Shown in pieces: positions 46,501 through 54,418 of a stretch of 64,000 nucleotides of DNA. This DNA comes from GCA-020343675 sp964462945 (GTDB taxonomy: Bacteria > Planctomycetota > Phycisphaerae > Sedimentisphaerales > Anaerobacaceae): contig CAYWZW010000009.1 of NCBI GenBank assembly GCA_964462945.1, forward strand, positions 1-64,000, written 5' to 3'. Position numbers and translations under genes: made by a program. Each line of letters starts with the position of its first letter. Positions within the stretch are counted from its first letter, which is position 1. The notes beneath the pieces are model-generated. The model worked only from the letters and a program-made list of their open reading frames with translations, was not told where the DNA came from and did not search any database.

Positions 46501-46564
46501 CAGCAGACGTTCCAAGGGCTACAACCGCCACCACTGCAATTAACTCTGTCGTTTTCACGATCAT
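43541..46564 (-). CDS. Internalin-like secreted leucine-rich-repeat protein
   Basis: The roughly 1007-residue protein has a signal peptide (LIAVVAVVALGTSAAWA). Two LRR blocks of 22-residue units (LTxLxLxxNQISDISPLSGL) follow, each opened by a LRR-cap sequence with AQMATL and LTGxEYAVNLT and closed by NNPLNWDxHFV. Then come a TSP3-like calcium-binding Asp-rich stretch (DADSDG...), a PKD-like domain (NTAPVADAGPDQTVEQG) and a C-terminal Ig-like domain with a lysine tail. It is probably a surface adhesion or protein-binding factor. The start is ATG 46564, very close to GGAGG, or GTG 46558 with better spacing. An intrinsic terminator follows. Confidence 0.85.
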   Translation of the reverse strand: MIVKTTELIAVVAVVALGTSAAWAAPEDPVVMPDAALRSVVQEALGITDGRNPTEAQMATLSQLFAEDRGIADLTGIEYAVNLTILNLDNNQIINLSPLSGLTKLTELWLWENQISDISPLSGMAALTSLNLEDNDISDISVVSGMTNLTWLLLNENQITDISMLTGLTNLTVLELGTNQISDISPLAGLTNLTWLGIGGNQISNVSPLSGLTSLTSLGLGGNQIGDISPLAGLTNIAILHLYGNQISDISPLSGLTNLDLLDLTNNPLNWDAHFVYIPMIQAKNPGVNIWYNPYSPPVYFTDANLKQAVKDNLGIVTDPTQAQMATLTYLSANNRGIEDLTGLEYAVNLTWLFLSENQISDISPLAGMANLTQLELSNNQISGISVLVALTNLTYLDLRWNQISDILALSDLTDLTVLLLDGNQISNIGPLSGLAKLDRLSLWENQIGDISPLVGLTNLTMLELCDNQINNISPLSGLTELTWLSLSANQIIDVSPLSGLTNLTDLYLCGNQVIDIIPLAGLINLTFLHLGINQISDVNPLSGLTNLTDLYVGGNQVSDISLLAGLTNLTLLSLHGNQISDISPLSGLTNLDLLDLTNNPLNWDSHFVHIPMIEGNNPGIDIQYDPWVDADSDGVSAAVENGAPNDGDGNDDEIPDGLQDEVASLPNAVDAGYVTLESPEQTDLGGVTATANPSPEPVPEGVEFPIGFFEFTVQGITPAAAITVTLFTSAEVGTYYKYGPTPDNPTDHWYEFLYDGTTGAEILADRVILHLVDGQRGDRDLTANGQIVEPGGPGLSLNTAPVADAGPDQTVEQGSHAGGSVTLDGSGSTDDGQIQPLTYTWTWEGGSAMGSNATIILPLGTTTVTLIVYDGQFSDADTVDVTVVDTAAPTIHSVSANPNVLWPPNHKMVEVIVDVDAEDDCDADPFCMITEVTCNEPINGPGDGSTEPDWECTDDPLVVLLRAERAGGGSGRVYTIHVVCEDASGNITAATVDVIVPHDQGKEKKK

Positions 46565-46573
46565 ATCCTCCAA

Positions 46574-47305
46574 TTTTGGCTTCTGAAACGGCCTGCTTAA
46601 CGTTACCGTCTACGAGGCCGGTTTTCTTCGGAGCGGGCGGAGAATTGGCACATCGTGGAACGGCTCAAACCCACTCCTCCATGAACGAAACGCATTGTAT
46701 CCGACCGATGATGAGAATGTCAAGAAAAAAGAGTCTCATGAAGCGATTCCCGCCAAATAGCGGCGATTTGGCAAGTCGTTTGACGTAGCACGATTTATCG
46801 CTTTATTGCCATCGGCATATCGGCTTTTCTGGCGACAATTCACCATGCCGCTGGCCGAGAGGCGATAAATCCCCGAAATCAGTGAAATCTGTGGCCCTTG
46901 CCATTGGCTCCGTCCCAAAAGGCCGTATCTTCGATATTGATTTTGCTCTGCGTTCTGCCGGAGAATAGAAAGTCCTTCTACCACGAAGCTCACGAAGGAA
47001 CACGAAGTATTAACAAGGATTGGTTCTTTTTTATTCTCTTTCCCGTTCGGCTCAGAGCAGACTTCGTGACTCTCAGTGCCCTTCGTGGTTTAGACTACAG
47101 GACAGGCTTCGTGGTGCATCAAGTCCGCGTCCATCAGCGTTCATCCTTCGGCTCCGCTCAGGACGCCGTCTGTGTCAAAAACATTCCATAAGCTGTTTAT
47201 TAGACGGGATTTACAGGATTTACAGAGATACATCTCCGCGTTCATTCGTGGTTAATCCGAAAGATCAAACCCGATTCCAAACGTGGCGACAGCCTCAGAA
47301 CCGCC
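46574..47305. repeat. Long non-coding spacer with inverted and dispersed repeats
   Basis: No gene is supported here. GATTTATCGC at 46792-46801 is inverted at 46862-46871, forming the arms of an 80-base unit with weaker internal pairing. From about 46978 come ACCACGAAG...CACGAAGGAACACGAAG words, answered by CCCTTCGTGGTTT near 47081-47093. At about 47124-47140 there is a fragment like the GxxExxY flank (GCGTCCATCAGCGTTCATC). It is a graveyard of the same repeat families seen elsewhere. Confidence 0.6.
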
Positions 47306-47334
47306 TTGAGTCTTTCCGGCGGCTGTGGTATAAT
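47306..47334 (+). promoter_or_regulatory. Sigma-70-type promoter for the pseudopilin gene
   Basis: TTGAGT at 47306-47311 and a perfect TATAAT at 47329-47334 are spaced by exactly 17 bases. Transcription would begin near 47341, only about 18 bases before the likely GTG start, with AAAGG at 47345-47349 as ribosome-binding site. Confidence 0.75.
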
Positions 47335-47358
47335 GGTCCGGCAGAAAGGCAGGTGCCG

Positions 47359-48072
47359 GTGAATACGAACGGGCAACGAGGCTTTACCCGCCTCACGTAT
47401 GGCGGGTTTACGCTGATTGAGTTGTTGGTGGTGATCGCCATCATTGCGTTGCTGATGGGCATCTTAATGCCGGTTCTGCGAAAAACGAAAGAGCAGGGCA
47501 AGGACGTCGTCTGCCGGAACAATCTCAAGCAGATCGGCTTAGCCGCGAACTTCTACGCCGGCGAGCACGACCTGTTCATCCCCCGCTCGGCCGAATGGGG
47601 CGGCGACATCAAGCCGTGGTTTCAGCTTTTCATGCCGTTCCTGGCGCAAAAGGCCGTCAACGACGATTATCGCACCGTCAAGATATTCCGCTGTCCGAGC
47701 TATCCGAACAAGGAGCAGACCGTCTGCTTCGTCGTCAACGGCTGGGGCGGCAACAGAAACGGCGGCGAGATGCAGCAAACGCCGACGAAGCTGACCGACT
47801 GTCCCCGCCCGGCTGCCATCATTTACCTGGCCGACAACGAAGACGGCTCCTGGCGGACCATCATCAAGAAGGCGACCGACCGGGACGTTACGCGGTGCGA
47901 CGTATTCCGCCCGAGCCACCTGCCCAATTCCGACAGCCAGGACATCACCGGGGGCCGGCGGGTCGCGCGTGCCCGGCACAAGAAAGGCTGCAATACCCTC
48001 TATCTCGACTGGCACGTCGCCTGGTTGGCCGCCGAGGACATGACCGCAGATATGTGGAGCTTCGAAAGATGA
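47359..48072 (+). CDS. Type II pseudopilin with H-X9-DG-like C-terminus
   Basis: The 237-residue protein has a prepilin peptidase site and helix (GFTLIELLVVIAIIALLMGI) after a short basic leader. It ends in a C-terminal RHKKGCNTLYLDWH pattern resembling the planctomycete H-X9-DG motif, with W in place of G. It would be processed and assembled by a type II secretion or pilus-like machine. Many paralogues are common in planctomycetes and their function is unclear. GTG at 47359 is chosen from the promoter and AAAGG spacing; the frame is open further upstream. Its stop overlaps the next ATG (ATGA). Confidence 0.85.
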   Translation: MNTNGQRGFTRLTYGGFTLIELLVVIAIIALLMGILMPVLRKTKEQGKDVVCRNNLKQIGLAANFYAGEHDLFIPRSAEWGGDIKPWFQLFMPFLAQKAVNDDYRTVKIFRCPSYPNKEQTVCFVVNGWGGNRNGGEMQQTPTKLTDCPRPAAIIYLADNEDGSWRTIIKKATDRDVTRCDVFRPSHLPNSDSQDITGGRRVARARHKKGCNTLYLDWHVAWLAAEDMTADMWSFER

Positions 48073-48191
48073 CACAGAAGGTGAAGATTCCCAACGAACT
48101 GACGATGCGGACGATTGAGAAATCTGAGCGGGGCGAAGAGTTGCATGAGGCATCGAGTGTTCAAGAGATGTTCAAGGAACTGGACAGTTGA
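48069..48191 (+). CDS. Small RelB/DinJ-like antitoxin, apparently without its toxin
   Basis: The 40-residue product (KIPNELTMRTIEKSERGEEL, then a short Glu/Ser tail ending EMFKELDS) resembles type II antitoxins of the RelB/DinJ or prevent-host-death-like groups. It starts in an ATGA overlap with the pseudopilin stop and has GGAG 9 bases upstream. A TTG codon overlapping its stop (TTGA at 48188) would be the natural toxin start, but that frame carries no toxin-like sequence beyond about 16 codons and runs into a REP palindrome at 48236. It looks like a solo or degenerate toxin-antitoxin remnant. Confidence 0.6.
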   Translation: MTQKVKIPNELTMRTIEKSERGEELHEASSVQEMFKELDS

Positions 48192-48235
48192 AAGTCGTCT
48201 GGACCACGAACGGGAACACATTCGGATTTGTTCAA

Positions 48236-48326
48236 GTAGGGTGTGATGAATCGCACCAATTCGCTGGATTCCCGCTCCCCGCTTTTGCGGGGACAAGTTT
48301 ACACCTGCGAAAGCAGGTGCGGGAAT
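48236..48326. repeat. REP palindrome followed by a nested double-hairpin repeat
   Basis: GTAGGGTGTGATGAATCGCA with CC at 48236-48257 is a degenerate REP of the TAGGG-headed family. Directly after, ATTCCCGC at 48268 pairs with GCGGGAAT ending 48326. It encloses two perfect hairpins, CCCCGCTTTTGCGGGG and CACCTGCGAAAGCAGGTG, giving a cruciform-like structure. No gene lies here. Confidence 0.7.
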
Positions 48327-48357
48327 GACAAGTCACAGAATCAATCATGGGCGAGTC

Positions 48358-48564
48358 TTACGCTCGCCAGGGGCGCTGTCGGTTCAGGTCTTTGGTCAGG
48401 GTGTTTTTGGCGATGAGGGTGTCCTCGATGACCTGGAAATCGAGCATTCCGACGCAGGCGAAGTCGGCCCCGCCCTCGAAGGCGTACTTGAAGCCGTCTC
48501 GGGGGTGGATGGCGCCGGCGGCTAAGACCTTGTAGGCGATCCAGGGCTTGGCGACGTTCTTCAT
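48358..48564 (-). pseudogene. C-terminal fragment of a TIM-barrel-like protein gene
   Basis: The 68-residue frame (WIAYKVLAAGAI, then FAFEGGADF-like and VGMLDFQ) looks like the last barrel strands of a larger protein, with a natural-looking end (NRQRPWRA). The space upstream is taken by the entericidin-like gene, so the N-terminal two thirds are missing. No ribosome-binding site precedes its ATG. It is probably a decayed remnant rather than a real small gene. The parent family is not identified with certainty. Confidence 0.5.
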
Positions 48565-48582
48565 TTACTCGATGGTTATGAT

Positions 48583-48717
48583 TTACTTATCCACTATTTC
48601 GTATGTTTTATCGCCGATGAACTGAACATCCCCCTTGAGTCCTTTGGCCGTTTCGCAGCCGAGGAGCGAAAACGCCGTGACAATCAAAATCGCCAGCAAG
48701 AGGATTCTTTTCGCCAT
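48583..48717 (-). CDS. Entericidin-like small lipoprotein
   Basis: This 44-residue gene has ATG at 48717 preceded by GGAG with 7-base spacing. Its product is a complete lipoprotein signal (ILLLAILIVTAFSLLGC, lipidated Cys21) followed by a short mature peptide, ETAKGLKGDVQFIGDK and a few residues. This matches the entericidin A/B pattern of tiny envelope lipoproteins. The physiological role here is unknown; in enterobacteria such peptides form a stress-linked pair, but only one copy is present. Confidence 0.75.
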   Translation of the reverse strand: MAKRILLLAILIVTAFSLLGCETAKGLKGDVQFIGDKTYEIVDK

Positions 48718-48894
48718 TTTCAGACTCCTTCACACAGAAGTGCATAAGTGCATAGGGACAAAAGTGCATAAGTCCTGTGCTCCTATGAGCCGTTTCCTTC
48801 ATCATTAGATATTCCTTGTTCGATATTCGACATTTAATTTTGAATAATGAATGTCCAATAACGAATATCGAATATCGAAGTAACCGCCGGCGGC
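48718..48894. repeat. Spacer with short direct repeats
   Basis: AGTGCATAAGTGCATAGGGA and AAAAGTGCATAAG at about 48739-48773 are overlapping direct repeats. AATATCGAATATCGAAG-type words follow at about 48861-48880, as in the spacers at 43110 and 61750. Nothing coding is seen. Confidence 0.5.
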
Positions 48895-50127
48895 TCATTT
48901 GAGAAACAGATAGTACAGCCGGCCCTCCTGATACGTTTGTCCGGCGAGCTGTCCTGCCATGTCACCCTGTCCCATATAGACGTCGCACCGGCCCGGCGCG
49001 CGGATGGCCCCGCCGGCGTCCTGGTCCAGGGCGAAGCCGCTGTAGAGCTGCCTGACCGGCTGGCCGCCGACCGCACGCGGCAGCGTGGTGGTGATGAAGG
49101 CCAGCGAGGCCCGCGGGAAGATCGACTTGTCGGTGGCGATGCTTCGATAGGCCGTCACCGGCTCATTGAGGCAGCCCAACGGCTGTCCTTCTTCCTTCTT
49201 GAAGAATACGAATCGAGCGTTTCGCCGGACGTACGCGCTGACCTGGTCCTTGTATTTCTTGAAATAGTCGATCATGGCCGCCAGGCTGATCTGGTCGGGC
49301 GGTATCCTGCCGTCCTTGACCAGCTCCTGGGCGACGCTCTTGTACTCGTGGCCGTTGTTGGCGGCGTAGCCCACGGTAGCCAGCTTGCCGTCGGGCAGCC
49401 GGAGCTTTGCCGAGCCTTGCACGTGTGCGATATAGACCTCGAACGGGTCGCTCAGCCAAGCCAGCTCTTTGCCCTGGAGCATTTTCGAGCCCTCGATGAC
49501 GGCCCGCGGCGGATAGGGCGTAATCTGCCCATCCGGCATGCGCCGGCCGCGGATCTCGCCCCGCGAATCTTTAACCAGGTCGTCGGGCTGCTTGTACAAC
49601 GGGTATTGGAAGCGCTCGGTGCGTGTGAACGAGCCGTCGAAGATCGGCGTGTAGTAGCCCGTAAACAGCACCGTTCCGTGGTCGTCGCATCCTATCGACA
49701 TATAGACGTCGAACTTTTCCCGGATGGCCTGGTTCAACTGCGCGCCAGCCACGCCGGAATCCAGCAGCTTGGCAAACGCCTTCAGGCTCTCCAGGGCCCG
49801 GCTGTGGGTGATATCGCCGATGGGATAAAACTGCTGGCTCGACGGCTTTTGCAGATAATTGACGCTGTGGCCTATCGCCGTCCGCATCTCGGCGAGGTCC
49901 AGGCAGGCCATCGTAAAGTCCGGAATTTCGGCGGGATTCGTGATTTTTCGCAGGGCGAGCTGGCCGGGCAGCAAGGGCCTGTCGTACGATATTTTCTCCT
50001 CTTTCACCGGGGCTTTGCAGCCGGAGATAAGAACCGCAATCAGTAGGGTGTGCTTTGCACCAGCGAGCAAAACCGCCCAGATTCTTGAAGGTGGGGCAAG
50101 CCCCACCCTACGAGTCCATTTCTTCAT
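48895..50127 (-). CDS. mltA: Membrane-bound lytic murein transglycosylase A
   Basis: MltA cleaves peptidoglycan with 1,6-anhydro ring formation. The 410-residue lipoprotein has lipobox VLISGC, the MltA domain (GYYTPIFDGSF...LYKQPDDLV) and the 3D domain with catalytic Asp in LDQDAGGAI and the RCDVYMGQGD motif. ATG at 50127 follows AGGAG; the frame upstream to 50322 is unsupported. The stretch after MKKWT (RRVGLAPP...LLAGAKHT) is encoded by an inverted REP pair (50043-50111) inserted in the signal peptide n-region. The signal is therefore long but still has a hydrophobic core next to the lipobox. Confidence 0.92.
   Translation of the reverse strand: MKKWTRRVGLAPPSRIWAVLLAGAKHTLLIAVLISGCKAPVKEEKISYDRPLLPGQLALRKITNPAEIPDFTMACLDLAEMRTAIGHSVNYLQKPSSQQFYPIGDITHSRALESLKAFAKLLDSGVAGAQLNQAIREKFDVYMSIGCDDHGTVLFTGYYTPIFDGSFTRTERFQYPLYKQPDDLVKDSRGEIRGRRMPDGQITPYPPRAVIEGSKMLQGKELAWLSDPFEVYIAHVQGSAKLRLPDGKLATVGYAANNGHEYKSVAQELVKDGRIPPDQISLAAMIDYFKKYKDQVSAYVRRNARFVFFKKEEGQPLGCLNEPVTAYRSIATDKSIFPRASLAFITTTLPRAVGGQPVRQLYSGFALDQDAGGAIRAPGRCDVYMGQGDMAGQLAGQTYQEGRLYYLFLK
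50043..50111. repeat. Inverted REP pair inside the mltA signal peptide
   Basis: GTAGGGTGTGCTTTGCACC at 50043-50061 and the inverse of GTAGGGTGGGGCTTGCCCCA plus CC at 50090-50111 face each other in BIME style. The second copy equals the one at 43056-43077 over its palindrome. The pair is in frame and adds about 23 residues to MltA without a stop codon. Confidence 0.8.
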
Positions 50128-50309
50128 TCTAAGCTCCTGAAATCCTTCCTTGGCACTCACGTCTGTTCGCGGCAGCAGCCGAAACGGCGTAGGATATGTT
50201 ACACGAATCCCCGGCGATTTTGCAATGAAATTTGGGTGCCCCATCAGAAGAAGATTAACATTGCTGTGGAATTTGCCGAAAAAACTATCGAACGGCTGCC
50301 AGATTGTTC

Positions 50310-50673
50310 TTGACAGGGGCATAACGGGTTTGATAAAAGTATAGATAGTTGGAGCTTATGGGTATAGTGTTAATGAAGCACCTGAATTAGCGCCTTGAGA
50401 GAGGAGAGAGGGCCAAATCAGGCGGTGAAATATGCTGTTGCGCAGATGCAAGCCTTTCAGTCAAGCACAAGACTGTTCATGCCTATCGAAAGGACCAGTG
50501 GTTTTGGCGTGTGGCCAAAGCACGATGAACCTACCTTAATCTTTGAAGGAGGATTATCATGTGTAAGAAAAGTGGTTTACTTGATTCCGGGTAGCTTCCG
50601 GGAAGGTGTTGGTAAGCCAATCCAAGTCAATTGAGTTAAGTCGCAGAGCGACTGACAGTAAGGAGCAAGTATT
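50310..50673 (+). promoter_or_regulatory. Promoter-like element and long leader with 11-codon ORF
   Basis: TTGACA at 50310-50315 and GATAAA at 50332-50337 (16-base spacer) form a plausible promoter, leaving about a 330-base leader before the gene at 50674. Inside, AAGGAGG at 50546-50552 stands 6 bases before an ATG opening an 11-residue frame, MCKKSGLLDSG (50559-50594). An AGTCGC/GCGACT hairpin (50639-50653) precedes the structural gene. It could be a leader peptide or the stub of a lost secreted protein. No known riboswitch was recognised. Confidence 0.45.
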
Positions 50674-53600
50674 ATGAGAACTCGAGTAGTTTGGTTGACA
50701 GCAGTTTTATTGATAGGTTTTATAGGACTCAGTCCAGGCCACGCACAGGAAGTCGTGAATATACTGCCCAACGGTGGCTTTGAGAGCGGTGTTGTAGCGC
50801 CATACGGCACCTATGACGCCGCGCCCGCGACGATTACCACGGAAGAAGTGGTGACCGACTGTGCCGGCGCAGCGGTCCCCGAAGGTCCGATTGAGGGAAA
50901 GTATTGTCTACACCTCGTGGTTGCTGCGGCAGGGACCAACAACTGGGATGCCGGCATGACGGACGGAAGCCATACCTTTCAGAAAGGCAAGAAATACACT
51001 TTCTCTGCCTTCCTCAAGTGCAAATCAGGCACGCTGCAAATTCGCTTAAAGCCGGAACGGGGCGCAGATCCATGGGAAGGCTATGGCGATCAGGTCTTCA
51101 CCATGACCGATAAATGGCAGGAATTCAGCGTAACGACTCCCGTCTTTGCTGCTGACGTGACTCCTGCCAGCCCTACATTCCACTTTGCTTTTGCCGCCGG
51201 TAATTTTTGGATCGATGGCGTGCGACTCTACGAGGGTGACTATGTCCCACCCGTCTCTCCTCTGGCGCACGATCCCAACCCGGCGAATAACAGCGTACAC
51301 CCGGAGACGTGGGCCAGCCTGTCATGGAAACCGGGCGACTTTGCCGTCTCACATGACGTGTACTTCGGCACGAATTTCGACGATGTGAACACCGGCACGG
51401 GCAACACGTTTTACGGCAACCAGGTTTCGACGTTCTTTGTCGTCGGTTTTCCGGGGTTCCCCTATCCGGACGGCCTGATCCCGGGCACGACGTACTACTG
51501 GCGGGTCGATGAAGTCAACTCGCTCCATCCGGACAGCCCGTGGAAAGGCAAGGTCTGGAGCTTTCTGGTTCCCCCCAAGAAGGCTTTTGAACCCAGCCCG
51601 CCCGATACCGCTAAATTCATAGACACGAAGGTGACCCTGAGCTGGAAGGCGGGCTTCGGCGCGAAATTGCACCAAGTCTATTTCGGCGACGATTTTGCCA
51701 ACGTGGAAGCTGGAACCGCCGGAACCGCCAAAGGCCCCTCAGGAACTACAACCTACACTCCCAGTGGCCTTCAATTAGATAAGACTTACTACTGGCGGAT
51801 CGATGAGTTCGACGGCGCCAACACCTACAAAGGCGACGTCTGGAGCTTTGCGACGGCGCGTGTCGGCGGCGGCGTACGGGCCGACTACTATAAAGGGATG
51901 AATTTTGAGACCTACGTCCTGACCCGGACAGACCCTCAAATCAACTTCAACTGGGGTGACCCCGGCGGTCCGGATCCGGCGGTTGGTAATGACAGCTTCT
52001 CGGTCCGGTGGACGGGTGAGGTGGAGGCGGCATTCACCGAAACCTATACCTTCTATCCTCGAACCGATGACGGTGTGCGTTTGTATGTGGATGGCCAACT
52101 GTTAGCGGATAGCTGGGTTGACCGCTCGGCGACCGAGGATTTTGGGACGATTGACCTTATCGCCGGCAATACGTACAACCTTGTCATGGAGTACTATGAG
52201 AACGGCGGCGGCGCCGTGGCGGAGCTTCGCTGGTCGAGTCCTCGCACGCCCAAGCAGCTCATTCCGCAGGCCGCTCTGTCGCTGCCCGTGAAGGCCAGCA
52301 GTCCGAATCCCCGCAGCGGGTCCGTCGATGTCAAGCAGACGACCGTGCTGACCTGGGGTGCGGGAGATAACGCCGCTTCGCATGAGGTGTACTTCGGTAC
52401 CGATGGGGCAGCGGTGAAGAATGCCACCAAGGCTTCACCCGAGTACAAGGGCGCCAAGGCCCTTGGTAACGAGAGCTACGATCCGGGCAAGCTGGCCTGG
52501 GCGACGACGTTTTACTGGCGTGTTGACGAAGTCAATAACGCCAACCCCGCCAGTCCGTGGGTGGGCAACGTCTGGAGCTTTACGACGGCCGACTTCCTGG
52601 TCATAGACAATTTTGAGTCCTACGATGCCGGCGCTAACCAGATCTGGTACTCGTGGCATGACGGGCTTGGCTACGGCGCGCCGGCCTCTCCGCCATACTT
52701 TGCCGGCAACGGCACCGGTGCGGCCGTCGGCGATGAAAACACAGCATCGTTCACCGAGGAGACGATCGTTCACGGCAGCAACCAGTCTATGCCGCTGTCC
52801 TACGACAACAATAAGCAAGGCTTCGCCAAGTATTCCGAGGCGGAGATGCAGCTCAGTGCCTCGCGCGACTGGACGGAAGAGGGCGTGGCGGAATTGACAC
52901 TGTGGTTCAGAGGCTTACCCGGCTCCGTCGGCAGCTTCACAGAGGCCCCAGCCGGTACGTTCACGATGACCGCCTCCGGCACCGACATCTGGGATGTTGG
53001 CACGGCAGGTCAGTATCGTGACGAGTTCCATTTCGCCTATAAGACGCTGACCGGCGCCGGCTCGATTGTGGCAAGGGTCGTGAGCGTACAGAACACGGAC
53101 CCATGGGCCAAGGCCGGCGTGATGATCCGCGAAACGTTAGATGGTGGCTCCAAGCATGCCTTTGCGTGTATCACTCCGGGTAACGGCGTTGCGTCCCAGG
53201 GCCGCATCGACACGGGCGGCGCCAGTTTCAACACAGCGCAGGGCGGGATCACTGCCCCGTACTGGGTGAAGTTAGAGCGTGACGTCTCGGGTCGATTCAC
53301 GGTTTCCCATTCGGCCAACGGTACGGCCTGGGCGCCGGTGACAGGCAGCAATCCGACGAACATCCAGATGGCATCGAACGTCTATATTGGTTTGGCTGTG
53401 ACGGCGCACAATGCGAATTTAACGTGTCAAGCCGTGTTCTCCAATGTCACGACAACCGGCACGGTCAGTCCGCAGTGGGCGCACCAGGATATCGGCATCG
53501 CCAGCAATGCAGCCGAGCGGCTGTACGTGGCGGTCTCCAACGCCACCGGCACGCCCGCCGTGGTGTACCACGATAACGCCGGCGCCGCGCAGATCAACGC

Positions 53601-54264
53601 CTGGACGCAGTGGGTTATCCCGCTGCAGAAGTTCGCCGATCAGGGCATCAACCTCAAGAATGTGGACAGGCTTGCGATAGGTCTCGGTACCAGAGGCAAC
53701 ATGACCACGCCCGGCGGCTCAGGTAAGATGTACTTCGACGACATCCGGGTCCGCCGGCCCGTACAAGTCCAAATCGTGAATTTGCTGACCAACGGCGGCT
53801 TTGAGGACGGTGTTCTCGATCCCTGGGGAATATGGGGCGACGTGACCTCGGAAGTGGTCCAGCAATTGGTGGGCGCGGCAGTTGCCGAAGCCCCGGCCGA
53901 GGGAACCTCTTGTCTGCACGTTACGATTAACAGCGCAGGTGCAAACAACTGGGATTACGGCATGAACCAGGGAGGATTCGTTTTCCAAAAAGGCAAGAAG
54001 TACACGCTTTCGGCCTTTCTCAAGTGCAAGGAAGGTACGTTACAGATCCGTTTCAAGCCGGAACTGCAACAAGATCCGTGGACGGGATATGGTGAGCAGG
54101 TCATCACCATGACCGACCGATGGACCGAATACAGCGTAACAACTCCTGTTTTTGCCGCGGACACCAGTCCGGGGAGCACCACATTCCACATCGCTTTTGC
54201 AGCCGGTGAATTCTGGATGGATGGCGCAGGATTCTACGAAGGCGACTTTGTCCCATCCAAGTAA
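50674..54264 (+). CDS. Large secreted multidomain carbohydrate-binding protein (CBM, PA14, DUF1349-like)
   Basis: The 1196-residue protein has a signal peptide (LLIGFIGLSPGHAQ). It carries two near-duplicate CBM4/9-like modules at its ends (NGGFESG...DGVRLYEGDY at about 25-190 and NGGFEDG...GFYEGDF at about 1035-1196). Between them are several Fn3-like units with HxVYFGT and TYYWRVDEVN, a PA14 domain at about 400-530 (ADYYKGMNF...RTDDGVRLYVDG) and a DUF1349-like sandwich at about 765-925 set into another beta domain. No catalytic domain is evident, so surface glycan binding or scaffolding is most likely. AAGGAG precedes the ATG. A strong terminator follows. Confidence 0.85.
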   Translation: MRTRVVWLTAVLLIGFIGLSPGHAQEVVNILPNGGFESGVVAPYGTYDAAPATITTEEVVTDCAGAAVPEGPIEGKYCLHLVVAAAGTNNWDAGMTDGSHTFQKGKKYTFSAFLKCKSGTLQIRLKPERGADPWEGYGDQVFTMTDKWQEFSVTTPVFAADVTPASPTFHFAFAAGNFWIDGVRLYEGDYVPPVSPLAHDPNPANNSVHPETWASLSWKPGDFAVSHDVYFGTNFDDVNTGTGNTFYGNQVSTFFVVGFPGFPYPDGLIPGTTYYWRVDEVNSLHPDSPWKGKVWSFLVPPKKAFEPSPPDTAKFIDTKVTLSWKAGFGAKLHQVYFGDDFANVEAGTAGTAKGPSGTTTYTPSGLQLDKTYYWRIDEFDGANTYKGDVWSFATARVGGGVRADYYKGMNFETYVLTRTDPQINFNWGDPGGPDPAVGNDSFSVRWTGEVEAAFTETYTFYPRTDDGVRLYVDGQLLADSWVDRSATEDFGTIDLIAGNTYNLVMEYYENGGGAVAELRWSSPRTPKQLIPQAALSLPVKASSPNPRSGSVDVKQTTVLTWGAGDNAASHEVYFGTDGAAVKNATKASPEYKGAKALGNESYDPGKLAWATTFYWRVDEVNNANPASPWVGNVWSFTTADFLVIDNFESYDAGANQIWYSWHDGLGYGAPASPPYFAGNGTGAAVGDENTASFTEETIVHGSNQSMPLSYDNNKQGFAKYSEAEMQLSASRDWTEEGVAELTLWFRGLPGSVGSFTEAPAGTFTMTASGTDIWDVGTAGQYRDEFHFAYKTLTGAGSIVARVVSVQNTDPWAKAGVMIRETLDGGSKHAFACITPGNGVASQGRIDTGGASFNTAQGGITAPYWVKLERDVSGRFTVSHSANGTAWAPVTGSNPTNIQMASNVYIGLAVTAHNANLTCQAVFSNVTTTGTVSPQWAHQDIGIASNAAERLYVAVSNATGTPAVVYHDNAGAAQINAWTQWVIPLQKFADQGINLKNVDRLAIGLGTRGNMTTPGGSGKMYFDDIRVRRPVQVQIVNLLTNGGFEDGVLDPWGIWGDVTSEVVQQLVGAAVAEAPAEGTSCLHVTINSAGANNWDYGMNQGGFVFQKGKKYTLSAFLKCKEGTLQIRFKPELQQDPWTGYGEQVITMTDRWTEYSVTTPVFAADTSPGSTTFHIAFAAGEFWMDGAGFYEGDFVPSK

Positions 54265-54302
54265 CCTCGGCGGAAGCGATGGAGGAAGATTTGCGTTAGT
54301 TC

Positions 54303-54348
54303 GGGGCCTGTGCCGATTAATTCGGCACAGGCCCCGTTTGCTTTTTGG
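54303..54348 (+). terminator. Strong intrinsic terminator after the CBM/PA14 gene
   Basis: A perfect 14-bp stem, GGGGCCTGTGCCGA (54303-54316) with TCGGCACAGGCCCC (54322-54335), encloses the loop TTAAT and is followed by GTTTGCTTTTT. It lies 39 bases after the stop codon and insulates murG. Confidence 0.9.
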
Positions 54349-54418
54349 GCCGGCTCGCTCAGGCGGCAGCCGAAAAAACGCTTGCATTGTACGTCCACTT
54401 CTGGCAGACTGCCGATGT

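Noticed and set aside
50395..50634. 79-codon frame in the leader before the CBM/PA14 protein
   Set aside because: No ribosome-binding site or family resemblance; the adjacent 11-codon frame with AAGGAGG is the better candidate.
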